A DNA stretch of 64,000 nt from Oscillibacter faecalis_A (GTDB lineage: Bacteria; Bacillota; Clostridia; Oscillospirales; Oscillospiraceae): positions 1 to 64,000 of the forward strand of contig NZ_JARFXX010000003.1 of the NCBI RefSeq assembly GCF_029218125.1, given 5' to 3'. The notes below the pieces were generated by a model. That model had not been told where the DNA came from, did no database searches, and saw nothing but the letters and a program-made list of their open reading frames with translations. This document shows, piece by piece, positions 7,873-15,947 of the stretch (position 1 is its first letter; every line of letters starts with the position of its first letter). Made by a program: the position numbers and the translations under genes.

Positions 7873-8487
7873 TTGAAACGGCTACGGGCAGAGAAAACGC
7901 CCAACTGGCGATACAGCTTGCTGCTGACAGTCTTTTTCCTGTTAGGAACGGCGGCGGGCTGTCTGTATGCGGGACAAACCGCCGGAAAAACGGGTTCGGA
8001 GTTGTCTGTGTATCTGAAGGATTATTTGTCCCTTGCAGGCCGGCATACATTAACTGCTTCTGGCATTTGTTCCATGTCGGCGGCATATGTACGCAGTCCC
8101 TTATTTGCTTTGCTTTGCGGCTTCAGTTGGGTTGGAACCGGACTTTTGCCGATAGGGGCACTGCTGACCGGGTTCTTTCCGGGATATGCGGCGGGCTGCC
8201 TGTTTGCCGCGTTCGGCGGACAAGGGATTTTGCTGGCACTGGGGCTTTTCGGACTGCGCTGCTTTGTAACAGTCACCTGCTTTTTTTTGCTGGCCGTTCC
8301 GGCGTGGCAGTCCTCAGTAGAGCTGTTTCAAATGTCCTTTGGGAGAGGGCATTCCTTTACGGCGGTTTATGGCCATCGCTGGTGGCTTCGTTTGGCGTGT
8401 GTGGCCGGGGCAATCTGCTTTGGGATTCTTTTGGATATCCGATTGTCGTCGGGGCTGCTCCGTTTGCTGTTGGCAAACGGAATTTAG
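7873..8487 (+). CDS. spoIIM: Stage II sporulation protein M-like membrane protein
   Basis: A 204-residue integral membrane protein with about five predicted helices, starting at TTG 7873 behind a strong GAGGTGAT ribosome site six bases upstream. Length, helix pattern and the Gly-rich GFFPGYAAGCLFAAFGGQGILLALG-type central region (split here by composition) fit the SpoIIM/DUF95 family, part of the SpoIID-M-P peptidoglycan-remodelling complex that drives engulfment of the forespore. It directly precedes xerD, an arrangement also known from Bacillus and Clostridia. Sequence identity of this family is low, so the call leans on context. Confidence 0.7.
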   Translation: MKRLRAEKTPNWRYSLLLTVFFLLGTAAGCLYAGQTAGKTGSELSVYLKDYLSLAGRHTLTASGICSMSAAYVRSPLFALLCGFSWVGTGLLPIGALLTGFFPGYAAGCLFAAFGGQGILLALGLFGLRCFVTVTCFFLLAVPAWQSSVELFQMSFGRGHSFTAVYGHRWWLRLACVAGAICFGILLDIRLSSGLLRLLLANGI

Positions 8488-8507
8488 GGAGAGAGGAGTT
8501 GACAGGT

Positions 8508-9389
8508 ATGGATGACATCGCTGCGTTCGGGGCGTATTTGTCCGACGAAAAGAAGTCCTCACAAAATACGGTCAGCTCTTATCTGCGGGACACGACTCAG
8601 TTTGCCGAGTACCTCCATAACCGTTATGGGAAAAATCTTCGTCAGGCGGAGCGTGAGCACGTACAGGGCTATATGGACTGGATGCTGGGCCGGGGAAAAT
8701 CGGCCGCGTCTGTAACGCGCTTTTTGGCCTCAATCAAATCTTTCTATAGTTATATGGTGGCCAGCGGTGAGATGAAAAGCAGTCCCGCGCAGGGTGTGGC
8801 CGCTGCCAAGGTGGAGCGGAAATATCCGGAGATTTTAACGGCCAGAGAGGTAGAGCTGTTTTTGGAGCAGCCGGAATGTGTGGACGCCAAGGGCTTTCGG
8901 GATCATGCCATGCTTGAGCTGCTGTATGCCACAGGCATCCGGGTCAGTGAGCTTATTGCCCTAAACATCGGCGATTTAAATTTGGCGGCGGGCTTTGTCC
9001 GTTGCTCCAATGGCAAAAAGGAGCGCATTATCCCGCTCTATCACGGGGCGATTCGAGCGCTTCAGGATTATATCAAGGGGATTCGGCCCCAGCTCATCGC
9101 GGACACCGAGGAAACGGCGCTGTTCGTCAATATGAACGGTGAACGCATGAGCCGGCAGGGCTTCTGGAAGATCATTAAGCACTATCAGGAGAAGGCAGGC
9201 ATTCAAAAGGATATTACGCCCCACACCCTGCGCCATTCATTTGCGGTGCATCTGTTGGAAAACGGTGCAGACCTCCGGGCCATTCAGGAAATGCTGGGTC
9301 ATGCGGATATTTCTTCCACCCAGATCTATACCCATGTGATCAAAAACCAACTGAAGGATGTATATCAGAAGGCGCATCCAAGAGCGTAA
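8508..9389 (+). CDS. xerD: Tyrosine recombinase XerD
   Basis: A 293-residue site-specific recombinase. An N-terminal SAM-like core-binding domain (about 1-95) is followed by the catalytic domain with Arg145 (ATGIRVSE), His239-x-x-Arg242 (PHTLRH), LGHADISSTQIYTH and nucleophile Tyr274. XerD with XerC resolves chromosome dimers at dif. The open frame continues upstream to 7842 inside spoIIM, but ATG 8508 with GAGAGGAG about nine bases before it is the natural start. It is co-transcribed with spoIIM and followed by a terminator. Size and position beside spoIIM favour the housekeeping XerD over a mobile-element integrase. Confidence 0.9.
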   Translation: MDDIAAFGAYLSDEKKSSQNTVSSYLRDTTQFAEYLHNRYGKNLRQAEREHVQGYMDWMLGRGKSAASVTRFLASIKSFYSYMVASGEMKSSPAQGVAAAKVERKYPEILTAREVELFLEQPECVDAKGFRDHAMLELLYATGIRVSELIALNIGDLNLAAGFVRCSNGKKERIIPLYHGAIRALQDYIKGIRPQLIADTEETALFVNMNGERMSRQGFWKIIKHYQEKAGIQKDITPHTLRHSFAVHLLENGADLRAIQEMLGHADISSTQIYTHVIKNQLKDVYQKAHPRA

Positions 9390-9390
9390 A

Positions 9391-9422
9391 AACCGGCAGG
9401 CTGATGGCGCTGCCGGTTTTTT
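9391..9422 (+). terminator. Terminator after xerD
   Basis: AACCGGCAG (9391-9399) pairs with CTGCCGGTT (9410-9418) and is followed by T residues. Confidence 0.75.
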
Positions 9423-9450
9423 GCGCTCTTTTAAAAAAATTATTGTTATG

Positions 9451-9480
9451 GGAAAACAAAATGACAAGCTCCTGCGTCTA
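9451..9480 (+). promoter_or_regulatory. ECF-type promoter candidate, probably autoregulated
   Basis: GGAAAAC, 17-base spacer, CGTCTA, ending 31 bases before the ECF sigma start. This resembles ECF-dependent promoters of Bacillota (AAC-type -35, CGTC-type -10) rather than sigma-A sites. Autoregulation is usual for this sigma class; the match is by eye only. Confidence 0.5.
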
Positions 9481-9511
9481 ATAGATAAAAGAGAGTAAAG
9501 GAGGGGAGGCT

Positions 9512-9991
9512 GTGGACCAACAGGAATTTGCTACCCGGGCGGAAGCAATCAAGGCGCGGCTGTACCGAACGGCTTACTTGTATCTGGGAAGCGAGGCAGA
9601 CGCGCTGGACGCGGTTTCCGAAGCAATCTGCCGTGCGTTGCAAGGACTCAAGCACCTGCGGCAGCCGGAGCTGTTTGAAACATGGATTACCCGTATCCTG
9701 ATCAACACCTGCAGCAGCGAGTTGCGCCGCCGGAGCTTTTTTCATCTCGGCGGAGAGGACGCGCTGCCGGATTCTGCCGGGCCGGACGCCTATGAGCATC
9801 TGCCGCTGAAGGAGGCGATACGCCGCTTGCCGGAGGAGCTACGAAGCGTGGTGATTCTGCGCTTTTTCTCCGGATATACGCAGGCGGAGACCGCCGCCGC
9901 GCTGAACATTCCGCAGGGAACCGCGGCCACCCGCCAGAAACGGGCGCTGGCCTTGCTGAAATTGGAACTGGGAGAGGAGGGACAGGCATGA
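9512..9991 (+). CDS. ECF-type RNA polymerase sigma factor
   Basis: A 159-residue sigma-70 family protein. Region 2 (about residues 12-75) has YRTAYLYLGSEADALDAVSEA and the promoter-melting segment FETWITRILINTCSSELRRR. Region 4 (about 103-155) has LPEELRSVVILRFFSGYTQAETAAALNIPQGT. There is no region 1 or 3, so it is an ECF factor. It starts at GTG 9512 behind AAAGGAGGGGAG. Its stop overlaps the start of the next gene by four bases (ATGA), so the pair is translationally coupled. The neighbour is a membrane protein with a short cytoplasmic N-terminus, the usual anti-sigma arrangement. Confidence 0.88.
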   Translation: MDQQEFATRAEAIKARLYRTAYLYLGSEADALDAVSEAICRALQGLKHLRQPELFETWITRILINTCSSELRRRSFFHLGGEDALPDSAGPDAYEHLPLKEAIRRLPEELRSVVILRFFSGYTQAETAAALNIPQGTAATRQKRALALLKLELGEEGQA

Positions 9992-11439
9992 ACCGCATGG
10001 ATGAGTACACCGCCCTGTTGGCGGAGCTGGAACAGACCCCGGAAGCACTGAATGATACGGTAAGCAAAGCACTGGATAGGAAAAATGCTTTACAGAAAAA
10101 ACGGCGGATTTTAAGGACCTCCCTTGGCGGTTTTGCGGCTTGCTTTGCGGCGTTTGTGCTGCTGGTGAACCTGTCGATGCCGTTTGCAAGAGCCTGCGGC
10201 CGTATTCCGGTCCTTTCGGCCTTGGCAAAGGCGGTAAGCTGGTCGCCCAGTCTGTCCGCCGCCGTGGAAAACGATTATGTACAGCCCATGGAGCTGTCAC
10301 AGTTTCAAAACGGGATTACTGCCCGTGTCGAGTATCTGATTGTGGATCGAAAGCAGGTGGATGTGTTTTTCTCTATCGCGTCCGATGAATATCAACATCT
10401 GGACTTGGACCATCCGAAGCTGACGGTGCCGGGGGAACAGGGAGGATATTCCACAGCCCTCAGCAGCTACGGTGTGGAAAACGGTGACCTAATCGATTTT
10501 CAAATCAACTTTGTAGACCGGGATGTGCCGGACCATTTGACCATGACCTTCGGCGTGTACGATGAAAAGGACCAATATGATGAAAGCGGCGCGCCTATAC
10601 CGGAACAGGCTTTCGGAGATTACGGCGATGAATTGCTGTCTGACAGCCAGAAAGAAAAGCATGAAATTCTGGCCACCTTTACCTTTGAACTGGAATTTGA
10701 TCCCACATATACTGCCAAGGGTACGGTCATTAATGTGGGAGAGACATTCCTGTTGGACGGCCAATCCGTAACGCTGACGGAGGCGGAGATCTATCCCACC
10801 CACCTGCGGCTGAACTTCGACTATGACCCCGCCAACACCGCATGGCTGACGGAGCTGAATTTCTATCTGGAAAACGAGCGGGGAGAGAGGTTCAACGGCA
10901 TCGTCAACGGCATTTCCGCCACCGGAAACCCGGACGATCCCTCCACGGATTCCGTCTGGCTGGACAGCCCCTATTTCTCTACAGGGGAACACCTGACCCT
11001 CCACGTCACCGGGGCTTCCTGGATCGACAAGGGACAGGAGCGGGTGAAGGTAGATCTGGCAAAGGGCACGATCGAGAACCCACCCCAAGGCGTCCGACTG
11101 GAATGGGCGGAGAAGCGAAATGCCGGCTGGGTGGTGTCTTTCAGCGCCGGGTATCGCTGGGAGAAAACGATGCATTACCAGATCTGGAAAAGCTGCTTCT
11201 ATGACGAGGACGGCACGGCCCATGACATCAATCAGCGGGGAGTATCCAGCTCGCCCATGATCTTGGGCGAAATCTCCGGCGCGGAGCTGGAATCTTACGA
11301 GGCCGCCGAAAAAGCCGCGAAAGAGGAGGGGCGGTACTTTGAGACCTTTGGCCTGAAGGACTGCGCGGCGGACTGCGTGTGGCTGGAGCCCTGCTGGACC
11401 CGGATCACCGACAGCACCGCAGAGATAGTCATCAAATGA
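9988..11439 (+). CDS. DUF4179 membrane protein, probable partner of the ECF sigma
   Basis: A 483-residue protein with a short cytoplasmic N-terminus (about 1-40, basic RKNALQKKRR before the membrane), one helix (about 43-62) and a large extracytoplasmic region. Layout and sequence match the DUF4179 family, regularly encoded directly after ECF sigma genes. By analogy the N-terminus would bind the sigma factor and the outer domain would sense envelope conditions, but that role is inferred from position and topology. The outer part (about 70-483) is acidic and rich in beta-type sequence; a DUF5643-like segment may lie in the C-terminal half. The four-base overlap with the sigma gene and the terminator after it make a two-gene operon. 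Confidence 0.78.
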   Translation: MNRMDEYTALLAELEQTPEALNDTVSKALDRKNALQKKRRILRTSLGGFAACFAAFVLLVNLSMPFARACGRIPVLSALAKAVSWSPSLSAAVENDYVQPMELSQFQNGITARVEYLIVDRKQVDVFFSIASDEYQHLDLDHPKLTVPGEQGGYSTALSSYGVENGDLIDFQINFVDRDVPDHLTMTFGVYDEKDQYDESGAPIPEQAFGDYGDELLSDSQKEKHEILATFTFELEFDPTYTAKGTVINVGETFLLDGQSVTLTEAEIYPTHLRLNFDYDPANTAWLTELNFYLENERGERFNGIVNGISATGNPDDPSTDSVWLDSPYFSTGEHLTLHVTGASWIDKGQERVKVDLAKGTIENPPQGVRLEWAEKRNAGWVVSFSAGYRWEKTMHYQIWKSCFYDEDGTAHDINQRGVSSSPMILGEISGAELESYEAAEKAAKEEGRYFETFGLKDCAADCVWLEPCWTRITDSTAEIVIK

Positions 11440-11448
11440 ATAAACGAA

Positions 11449-11477
11449 AGCGTGCGCGGTTATCCGCGCACGCTTTT
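11449..11477 (+). terminator. Terminator of the ECF operon
   Basis: AGCGTGCGCGG pairs perfectly with CCGCGCACGCT around the loop TTAT, followed by TTTT. Confidence 0.85.
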
Positions 11478-11518
11478 TACCGAGCCGCATAGGCTGGAAA
11501 GGAAAGGGGGCGTCCGCC

Positions 11519-12019
11519 TTGCGCTTTGCGCTCTATGACCGGCGGGCCGCCGTATTGTACGCGCACCGCTGGGCGTATGGCAGAAATCCGGCCTTTTATG
11601 ACTACGAGGGATTAGGGGGAGACTGTACCAATTTTGCATCCCAGTGCATTTATGCCGGCAGCGGTGTGATGAACTTTACGCCGACCTTTGGGTGGTATTA
11701 CATTGACTCGAGCCAAAAAGCGCCGGCATGGACCGGCGTGCCGTACCTCTATAATTTTCTTACGCGCGGAGAGCGCTCTGCGGGACCGGTGGCCCGCCCC
11801 TGTGACATGGAAGATGTGCGTCCCGGCGACGTGATACAGCTTTCCTTTGATGGGGAGAGCTTTCGCCATACACCGGTGGTTGTGGCTGTGGGGCGTCCGG
11901 CATCGGCGGAGAATATCCTCATCGCGGCCCACAGCTATGATGCGGATGACCGGCCTCTATCCACCTATGAATATAAGGACATCCGCTTCTTGAAGATATA
12001 CGGCGTCTGGAAGCCGTAA
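11519..12019 (+). CDS. Stand-alone amidase-fold domain protein (Amidase_6 type)
   Basis: A 166-residue protein that is essentially one papain-like NlpC/CHAP-related domain of the putative amidase type (PF12671). The signature AAVLYAHRWAYGRNP, YEGLGGDCTNFASQCIYAG (catalytic Cys) and RHTPVVV (His) are visible, with AAHSYDADDRPL near the end. It starts at TTG 11519 after GGAAAGGGGG. No signal peptide is seen, so it may act inside the cell or in the spore mother cell; homologues are commonly attached to larger secreted proteins. It lies between two terminators/promoters and looks monocistronic. The substrate is probably a peptide amide in the wall; unproven. Confidence 0.78.
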   Translation: MRFALYDRRAAVLYAHRWAYGRNPAFYDYEGLGGDCTNFASQCIYAGSGVMNFTPTFGWYYIDSSQKAPAWTGVPYLYNFLTRGERSAGPVARPCDMEDVRPGDVIQLSFDGESFRHTPVVVAVGRPASAENILIAAHSYDADDRPLSTYEYKDIRFLKIYGVWKP

Positions 12020-12033
12020 GCGGGGAAAATGGG

Positions 12034-12062
12034 TTGACATTTCCGCAGCGATACGCTACAAT
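12034..12062 (+). promoter_or_regulatory. Sigma-A promoter of the tyrS T-box transcript
   Basis: Perfect TTGACA, 17-base spacer, TACAAT, placing the start of RNA near 12069. Confidence 0.85.
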
Positions 12063-12068
12063 GAGCAC

Positions 12069-12333
12069 ATTACAGCAATGAAACGGAGAAGTATGCGGAT
12101 ACGTTCTGCCAAGAGAGCCCCTGTTGATGGTGGAAAGGGGAGAGAGCGGCCGCTGAAATACACCGTGGAGCTGGCACCTGAACGGCTATGGCCAAGTAGG
12201 CGTGCTCCGGGTGCGCCCGTTACCGCGCTGCCGTGTGTTGGCACGGCGTGAGGCCGGTTTCCGTGAGGAAACGGCGAATCAGAGGTGGTACCGCGTATTT
12301 ACGCCCTCTGTCCCAAGGGACAGGGGGCTTTAT
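12069..12333 (+). promoter_or_regulatory. Tyrosine T-box riboswitch
   Basis: The conserved antiterminator core AGGTGGTACCGCG is at 12283-12295, followed by a terminator (GCCCTCTGTCCC / GGGACAGGGGGC, 12303-12328) and a T-rich tail. In Stem I an AGTA motif (12090-12093) and GAAA before the triplet TAC at 12159-12161 fit a specifier loop reading UAC, a tyrosine codon, matching the downstream gene tyrS. Uncharged tRNA-Tyr should stabilise the antiterminator and turn tyrS on. The specifier assignment is by motif, not by folding. Confidence 0.92.
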
Positions 12334-12374
12334 TTTATCTCTGTCCGAAATGAAATTGGAAAAGGAGAAAAACA

Positions 12375-13601
12375 ATGCAGATTTATGAGGAACTGAAGGC
12401 CCGCAAGCTGATTGCTCAGGTCACGGATGAGGAGGAAATTCGGGAGCTGGTGAACAACGGCAAAGCCGTGTTTTACATTGGCTTTGACCCCACGGCCGAT
12501 TCTCTCCATGTGGGACACTTTATGGCGCTGTGCCTGATGAAGCGGCTCCAGATGGCGGGCAACCGCCCGATCGCATTGATTGGCGGCGGCACCGGCTATA
12601 TCGGCGACCCCTCCGGCCGGACGGATATGCGTTCCATGATGACCCCGGAGACGATTCAGCACAACTGTGACTGTTTCAAAAAGCAGATGGAACGGTTCAT
12701 TGAGTTTGGCGACGGCAAGGCTATGATGCTCAATAATGCGGACTGGCTGCTGAAGCTGAACTATATCGACCTGCTGCGGGAGGTGGGCGCCTGCTTCTCT
12801 GTGAACAATATGCTCCGGGCCAAGTGCTATGAGCAGCGGATGGAAAAGGGCCTCAGCTTTTTGGAGTTCAACTATATGATTATGCAGTCCTATGACTTTT
12901 ATCATATGTTCCAGACGGTTGGCTGCAATATGCAGTTCGGCGGTGATGACCAGTGGAGCAATATGCTGGGCGGCACGGAGCTGATTCGCCGCAAGCTGGG
13001 CAAGGATGCCTACGCCATGACCATCACGCTTCTGCTGAACAGCGAGGGCAAGAAGATGGGCAAGACCGCCAGCGGCGCCGTTTGGCTGGACCCCAACAAG
13101 ACCACGCCCTTTGATTTTTACCAGTATTGGCGGAATGTGGGCGATGCCGACGTGCTCAAGTGCATCCGGATGCTGACGTTCCTGCCTCTGGAGCAGATTG
13201 ACGCCATGGACAAGTGGGAGGGCAGTCAACTGAATCAGGCCAAGGAGCTTTTGGCCTATGAGCTGACGAAGCTGGTCCACGGCGAGGCTGAGGCTGACAA
13301 GGCACAGGAGGCTGCCCGTGCTCTGTTCGGCGGCAGCGGCAGCAGTGAGAATATGCCTGCGACCCAGTTGCCGGAGGCACGGTTTACCAATGGAAAAATT
13401 AACGCCATTGATTTGCTGGTGGCCTGCGGGCTGTGCAGCTCCAATGGTGAGGCACGGCGTCTGATTCAGCAGGGCGGCGCAGCGGTCAACGATCAGAAGG
13501 TGACCTCCATTGATGTGACATTTGACCAGGAGCAGTTTGCCGGTGACGGTGTGGTCATCAAAAAGGGTAAAAAGGTATTCCATCGGGCCTATACCGCTTG
13601 A
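12375..13601 (+). CDS. tyrS: Tyrosyl-tRNA synthetase
   Basis: A 408-residue class I synthetase that charges tRNA-Tyr. It has the HIGH-type signature HVGH at 45-48 within GFDPTADSLHVGH, QFGGDDQWSN for tyrosine/ATP binding, and the KMSKS-type loop KMGKT at 227-231. The C-terminal third carries the S4 RNA-binding domain (LLVACGLCSSNGEARRLIQQGGAAVN). The ATG follows AAAGGAG. Expression is controlled by the T-box leader immediately upstream. It is followed by a bidirectional terminator shared with dapA. Confidence 0.97.
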   Translation: MQIYEELKARKLIAQVTDEEEIRELVNNGKAVFYIGFDPTADSLHVGHFMALCLMKRLQMAGNRPIALIGGGTGYIGDPSGRTDMRSMMTPETIQHNCDCFKKQMERFIEFGDGKAMMLNNADWLLKLNYIDLLREVGACFSVNNMLRAKCYEQRMEKGLSFLEFNYMIMQSYDFYHMFQTVGCNMQFGGDDQWSNMLGGTELIRRKLGKDAYAMTITLLLNSEGKKMGKTASGAVWLDPNKTTPFDFYQYWRNVGDADVLKCIRMLTFLPLEQIDAMDKWEGSQLNQAKELLAYELTKLVHGEAEADKAQEAARALFGGSGSSENMPATQLPEARFTNGKINAIDLLVACGLCSSNGEARRLIQQGGAAVNDQKVTSIDVTFDQEQFAGDGVVIKKGKKVFHRAYTA

Positions 13602-13630
13602 TTTGACAAAAAACAGAAAAATGTTGCAAA

Positions 13631-13664
13631 AACCGCCCTGCCCGTTATCGGGCAGGGCGGTTTT
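13631..13664. terminator. Bidirectional terminator between tyrS and dapA
   Basis: A perfect 14-bp stem (13631-13644 with 13649-13662) around TTAT, with T-runs on both sides, serves both convergent genes. Confidence 0.85.
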
Positions 13665-13681
13665 CCTGGGAAAAAATAAGG

Positions 13682-14578
13682 CTAATTGCTTTCAGGCAGC
13701 AAATTCCATGCGGAAAGTGCCAGCTTGATTTTTTCGGTGCTGGCAGCCGTGGGAGGACAAAGCGGCAGGCGGAGTTCTCCGGCCTCCAGTCCCATGAGAT
13801 TCAGCGCAGTCTTGACAGGAATGGGATTTACCTCGCAGAACAGTGCGTCGCAGAGGGGCTTCAGCTTTAGTTGCAGCTTTCCGGCGGAGGCAAAGTCGTT
13901 AGCGAGGCAGAGTGCTGTCAGGCGGCACATTTCGGCAGGGAGGACATTGGACGCCACGGAGATAACACCGGCACCGCCCAGCATACAGATGGCGGCGGTC
14001 TCATCATCGTTGCCGGACCAGATGGAAAAATCCTCCGGGCAGAGCCGCATGGTCTTTTGCAGTTGACTGAGGCTGCCGGAGGCTTCTTTTGCACCGGCAA
14101 TATTAGGATGCTGCGCCAACTCCGCATAGGTCTCCGGCTGAATATTGACCCCGGTGCGGGAGGGTACATTATAAAGGATCATAGGCGTGGAAACAGAATC
14201 GGCAATGGCCTGGTAATGCCGCAGAAGGCCCTGCTGGGTAGCCTTATTATAGTAGGGGGTCACCATCAGCAGCCCGTCTGCCCCCAAGCGTTCCGCAGCC
14301 TTGGCGTTTTCACGGGCGACTTCTGTGGAATTGGCCCCGGCACCCGCAATGACGGGGATGCGGCCTGCAACACGGTCGATACAGTATTGTATCGTTTCCA
14401 GCCGCTCCTTTTGTGTCATAGTGGCCGCCTCTCCGGTAGTGCCGCAGACAATGATGGCGTGGACACCTCCCGCAAGCTGGCGGTCGATCAGCCTGCCGAA
14501 AGCGGGGAAGTTGACCGCACCGTTTTTAAAGGGCGTGACAATGGCGGTTCCAACACCTGTAAAGAGAGCTTGCTTCAT
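13682..14578 (-). CDS. dapA: 4-hydroxy-tetrahydrodipicolinate synthase
   Basis: A 298-residue TIM-barrel aldolase-type enzyme that condenses pyruvate with aspartate semialdehyde, the first committed step to lysine and diaminopimelate. Visible motifs are GTAIVTPF, CGTTGEAATM, YNVPSRTGVN (active-site Tyr) and GAKEASGSL (Schiff-base Lys). The frame extends upstream to a GTG at 14602, but ATG 14578 sits eight to nine bases after GGAAGGAG and is the better start. It is downstream of asd on the same strand, with a terminator hairpin between them. Its C-terminus keeps the usual length. Confidence 0.96.
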   Translation of the reverse strand: MKQALFTGVGTAIVTPFKNGAVNFPAFGRLIDRQLAGGVHAIIVCGTTGEAATMTQKERLETIQYCIDRVAGRIPVIAGAGANSTEVARENAKAAERLGADGLLMVTPYYNKATQQGLLRHYQAIADSVSTPMILYNVPSRTGVNIQPETYAELAQHPNIAGAKEASGSLSQLQKTMRLCPEDFSIWSGNDDETAAICMLGGAGVISVASNVLPAEMCRLTALCLANDFASAGKLQLKLKPLCDALFCEVNPIPVKTALNLMGLEAGELRLPLCPPTAASTEKIKLALSAWNLLPESN

Positions 14579-14615
14579 AGCGTTCAATCTCCTTCCAATC
14601 ACTGATGATCCTATA

Positions 14616-14649
14616 AAAAGCGGATGTCAACACCTTGACATCCGCTTTT
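14616..14649 (-). terminator. Terminator between asd and dapA
   Basis: A perfect 15-bp stem (14616-14630 with 14635-14649) around a four-base loop, bounded by AAAA/TTTT. It lies in the 93-base gap, so dapA may be expressed only partly from the asd promoter. Confidence 0.8.
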
Positions 14650-14671
14650 GTAGCTATATAGTTCTTTTCCT

Positions 14672-15772
14672 TTACAGCTTTTGAATATAACATTTTGCAC
14701 AGAGAAGCTCAGCCAACAGTACCGCTCCGCCGGCAGCGCCGCGCAGCGTGTTGTGAGAGAGGCAGACAAATTTATAGTCATACTGCGTGTCAGGCCGCAG
14801 GCGCCCGATGGATACGGCCATGCCGTGCTCCAGATTACGGTCCAGTCTGGTCTGCGGACGGTTTTCTTCCGCAAAATAGTGCAGGAACTGCTTGGGGGCG
14901 GAGGGGAGCTCCAGCTCCTGTGCCGGGCCGCGGAAGGCGGCCCAATCGGCTTTGATCTGCTCCATGGAGGGCGTGTGACCGTCCTTGAATTTCATAAAGA
15001 CCGCGGCCATGTGCCCGTCCTGACAGGCGACCCGGAAGCACTGGGCGGTGATAGAAGGACCCTGCGCCTTGACGATTTTATCTCCCTCGATATGTCCCCA
15101 GAGCTTCAGCGGCTCCAGCTCACTTTTTTCCTCCTCACCGCCGATGTACGGAATCACATTATCCACCATTTCCGGCCAAGTGGCAAAGGTTTTACCGGCA
15201 CCGGAAATGGCCTGATAGGTACAGACCAGAGCGCGGTCAAGCCCGTATTTCATCAAGGGGTGGAGCGCGGGGACATAGCTTTGCAGGGAGCAGTTGGACT
15301 TCACCGCGATAAATCCGCGCTTTGTGCCAAGGCGTCTGCGCTGCGCGTCAATAATAGCGATGTGGTCGGCATTGATCTCCGGCACGACCATAGGAACGTC
15401 ATCAGTCCAGCGATGGGCGGAATTATTGGAAACAATGGGACATTCCAGCTTGGCGTAGCGCTCCTCCAATGCCCGGATCTCTTCCTTTTTCATATCCACG
15501 GCGCAGAAACAGAAATCCACGGAGGCAGCCAGCTTTTCCGCATCGGCCTCGGCGTCCAGTACCCGAATGTCCTTTGCCTCCTCCGGACAGGGGATGTCCA
15601 GAGACCAGCGGCTGCCAACGGCCTCCCAATAGGTTTTGCCAGCGCTTTTGGCGCTGGCGGCAACAGCGGTGAGCCGGAACCACGGATGGTTTTCCAGCAG
15701 TGTGACAAAGCGCTGACCCACCATACCGGTGGCGCCAATGACGCCTACTTTAAATTTTTCTTTGTTTGTCAT
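14672..15772 (-). CDS. asd: Aspartate-semialdehyde dehydrogenase, archaeal/fungal-type
   Basis: A 366-residue NADP-dependent enzyme that makes aspartate semialdehyde, precursor for lysine and threonine. It has the N-terminal Rossmann motif GVIGATGMVGQRF, PIVSNNSAHRW, the catalytic cysteine in KSNCSLQ, and QAISGAGKTF. The SNNSAHR and SNCSLQ patterns are those of the archaeal/fungal-type ASADH group (TIGR00978) rather than the usual bacterial group with GNPNC-type motifs. It is followed by dapA, which uses its product. The other aspartate-pathway genes, lysC and hom, lie about 45 kb away. Confidence 0.93.
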   Translation of the reverse strand: MTNKEKFKVGVIGATGMVGQRFVTLLENHPWFRLTAVAASAKSAGKTYWEAVGSRWSLDIPCPEEAKDIRVLDAEADAEKLAASVDFCFCAVDMKKEEIRALEERYAKLECPIVSNNSAHRWTDDVPMVVPEINADHIAIIDAQRRRLGTKRGFIAVKSNCSLQSYVPALHPLMKYGLDRALVCTYQAISGAGKTFATWPEMVDNVIPYIGGEEEKSELEPLKLWGHIEGDKIVKAQGPSITAQCFRVACQDGHMAAVFMKFKDGHTPSMEQIKADWAAFRGPAQELELPSAPKQFLHYFAEENRPQTRLDRNLEHGMAVSIGRLRPDTQYDYKFVCLSHNTLRGAAGGAVLLAELLCAKCYIQKL

Positions 15773-15872
15773 AAAAAGCTCCCTTCCGATGCCTGTTCAA
15801 AAATCAGCGAATGCGGTTGAATATAGGGCAAAGCTGTATTATAATACTTATGATTTAAAATTCTGCGTGTGT

Positions 15873-15900
15873 TTGACACGTGGACGTTTGTCTATATACT
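15873..15900 (+). promoter_or_regulatory. Sigma-A-like promoter of the SpoIID-type gene
   Basis: Perfect TTGACA, 16-base spacer, TATACT, 47 bases before the start codon. On the opposite strand a TATAAT (15838-15843) could serve asd, but I find no good -35 for it. Confidence 0.65.
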
Positions 15901-15947
15901 AACACTTGCCTTATCTATCGTCAAGATATTCACCATTGGGAGGTTTT

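Noticed and set aside
7842..8507. A 222-codon N-terminal extension fused to XerD
   Set aside because: It overlaps spoIIM in another frame and has no recombinase-like sequence; ATG 8508 has its own ribosome site.
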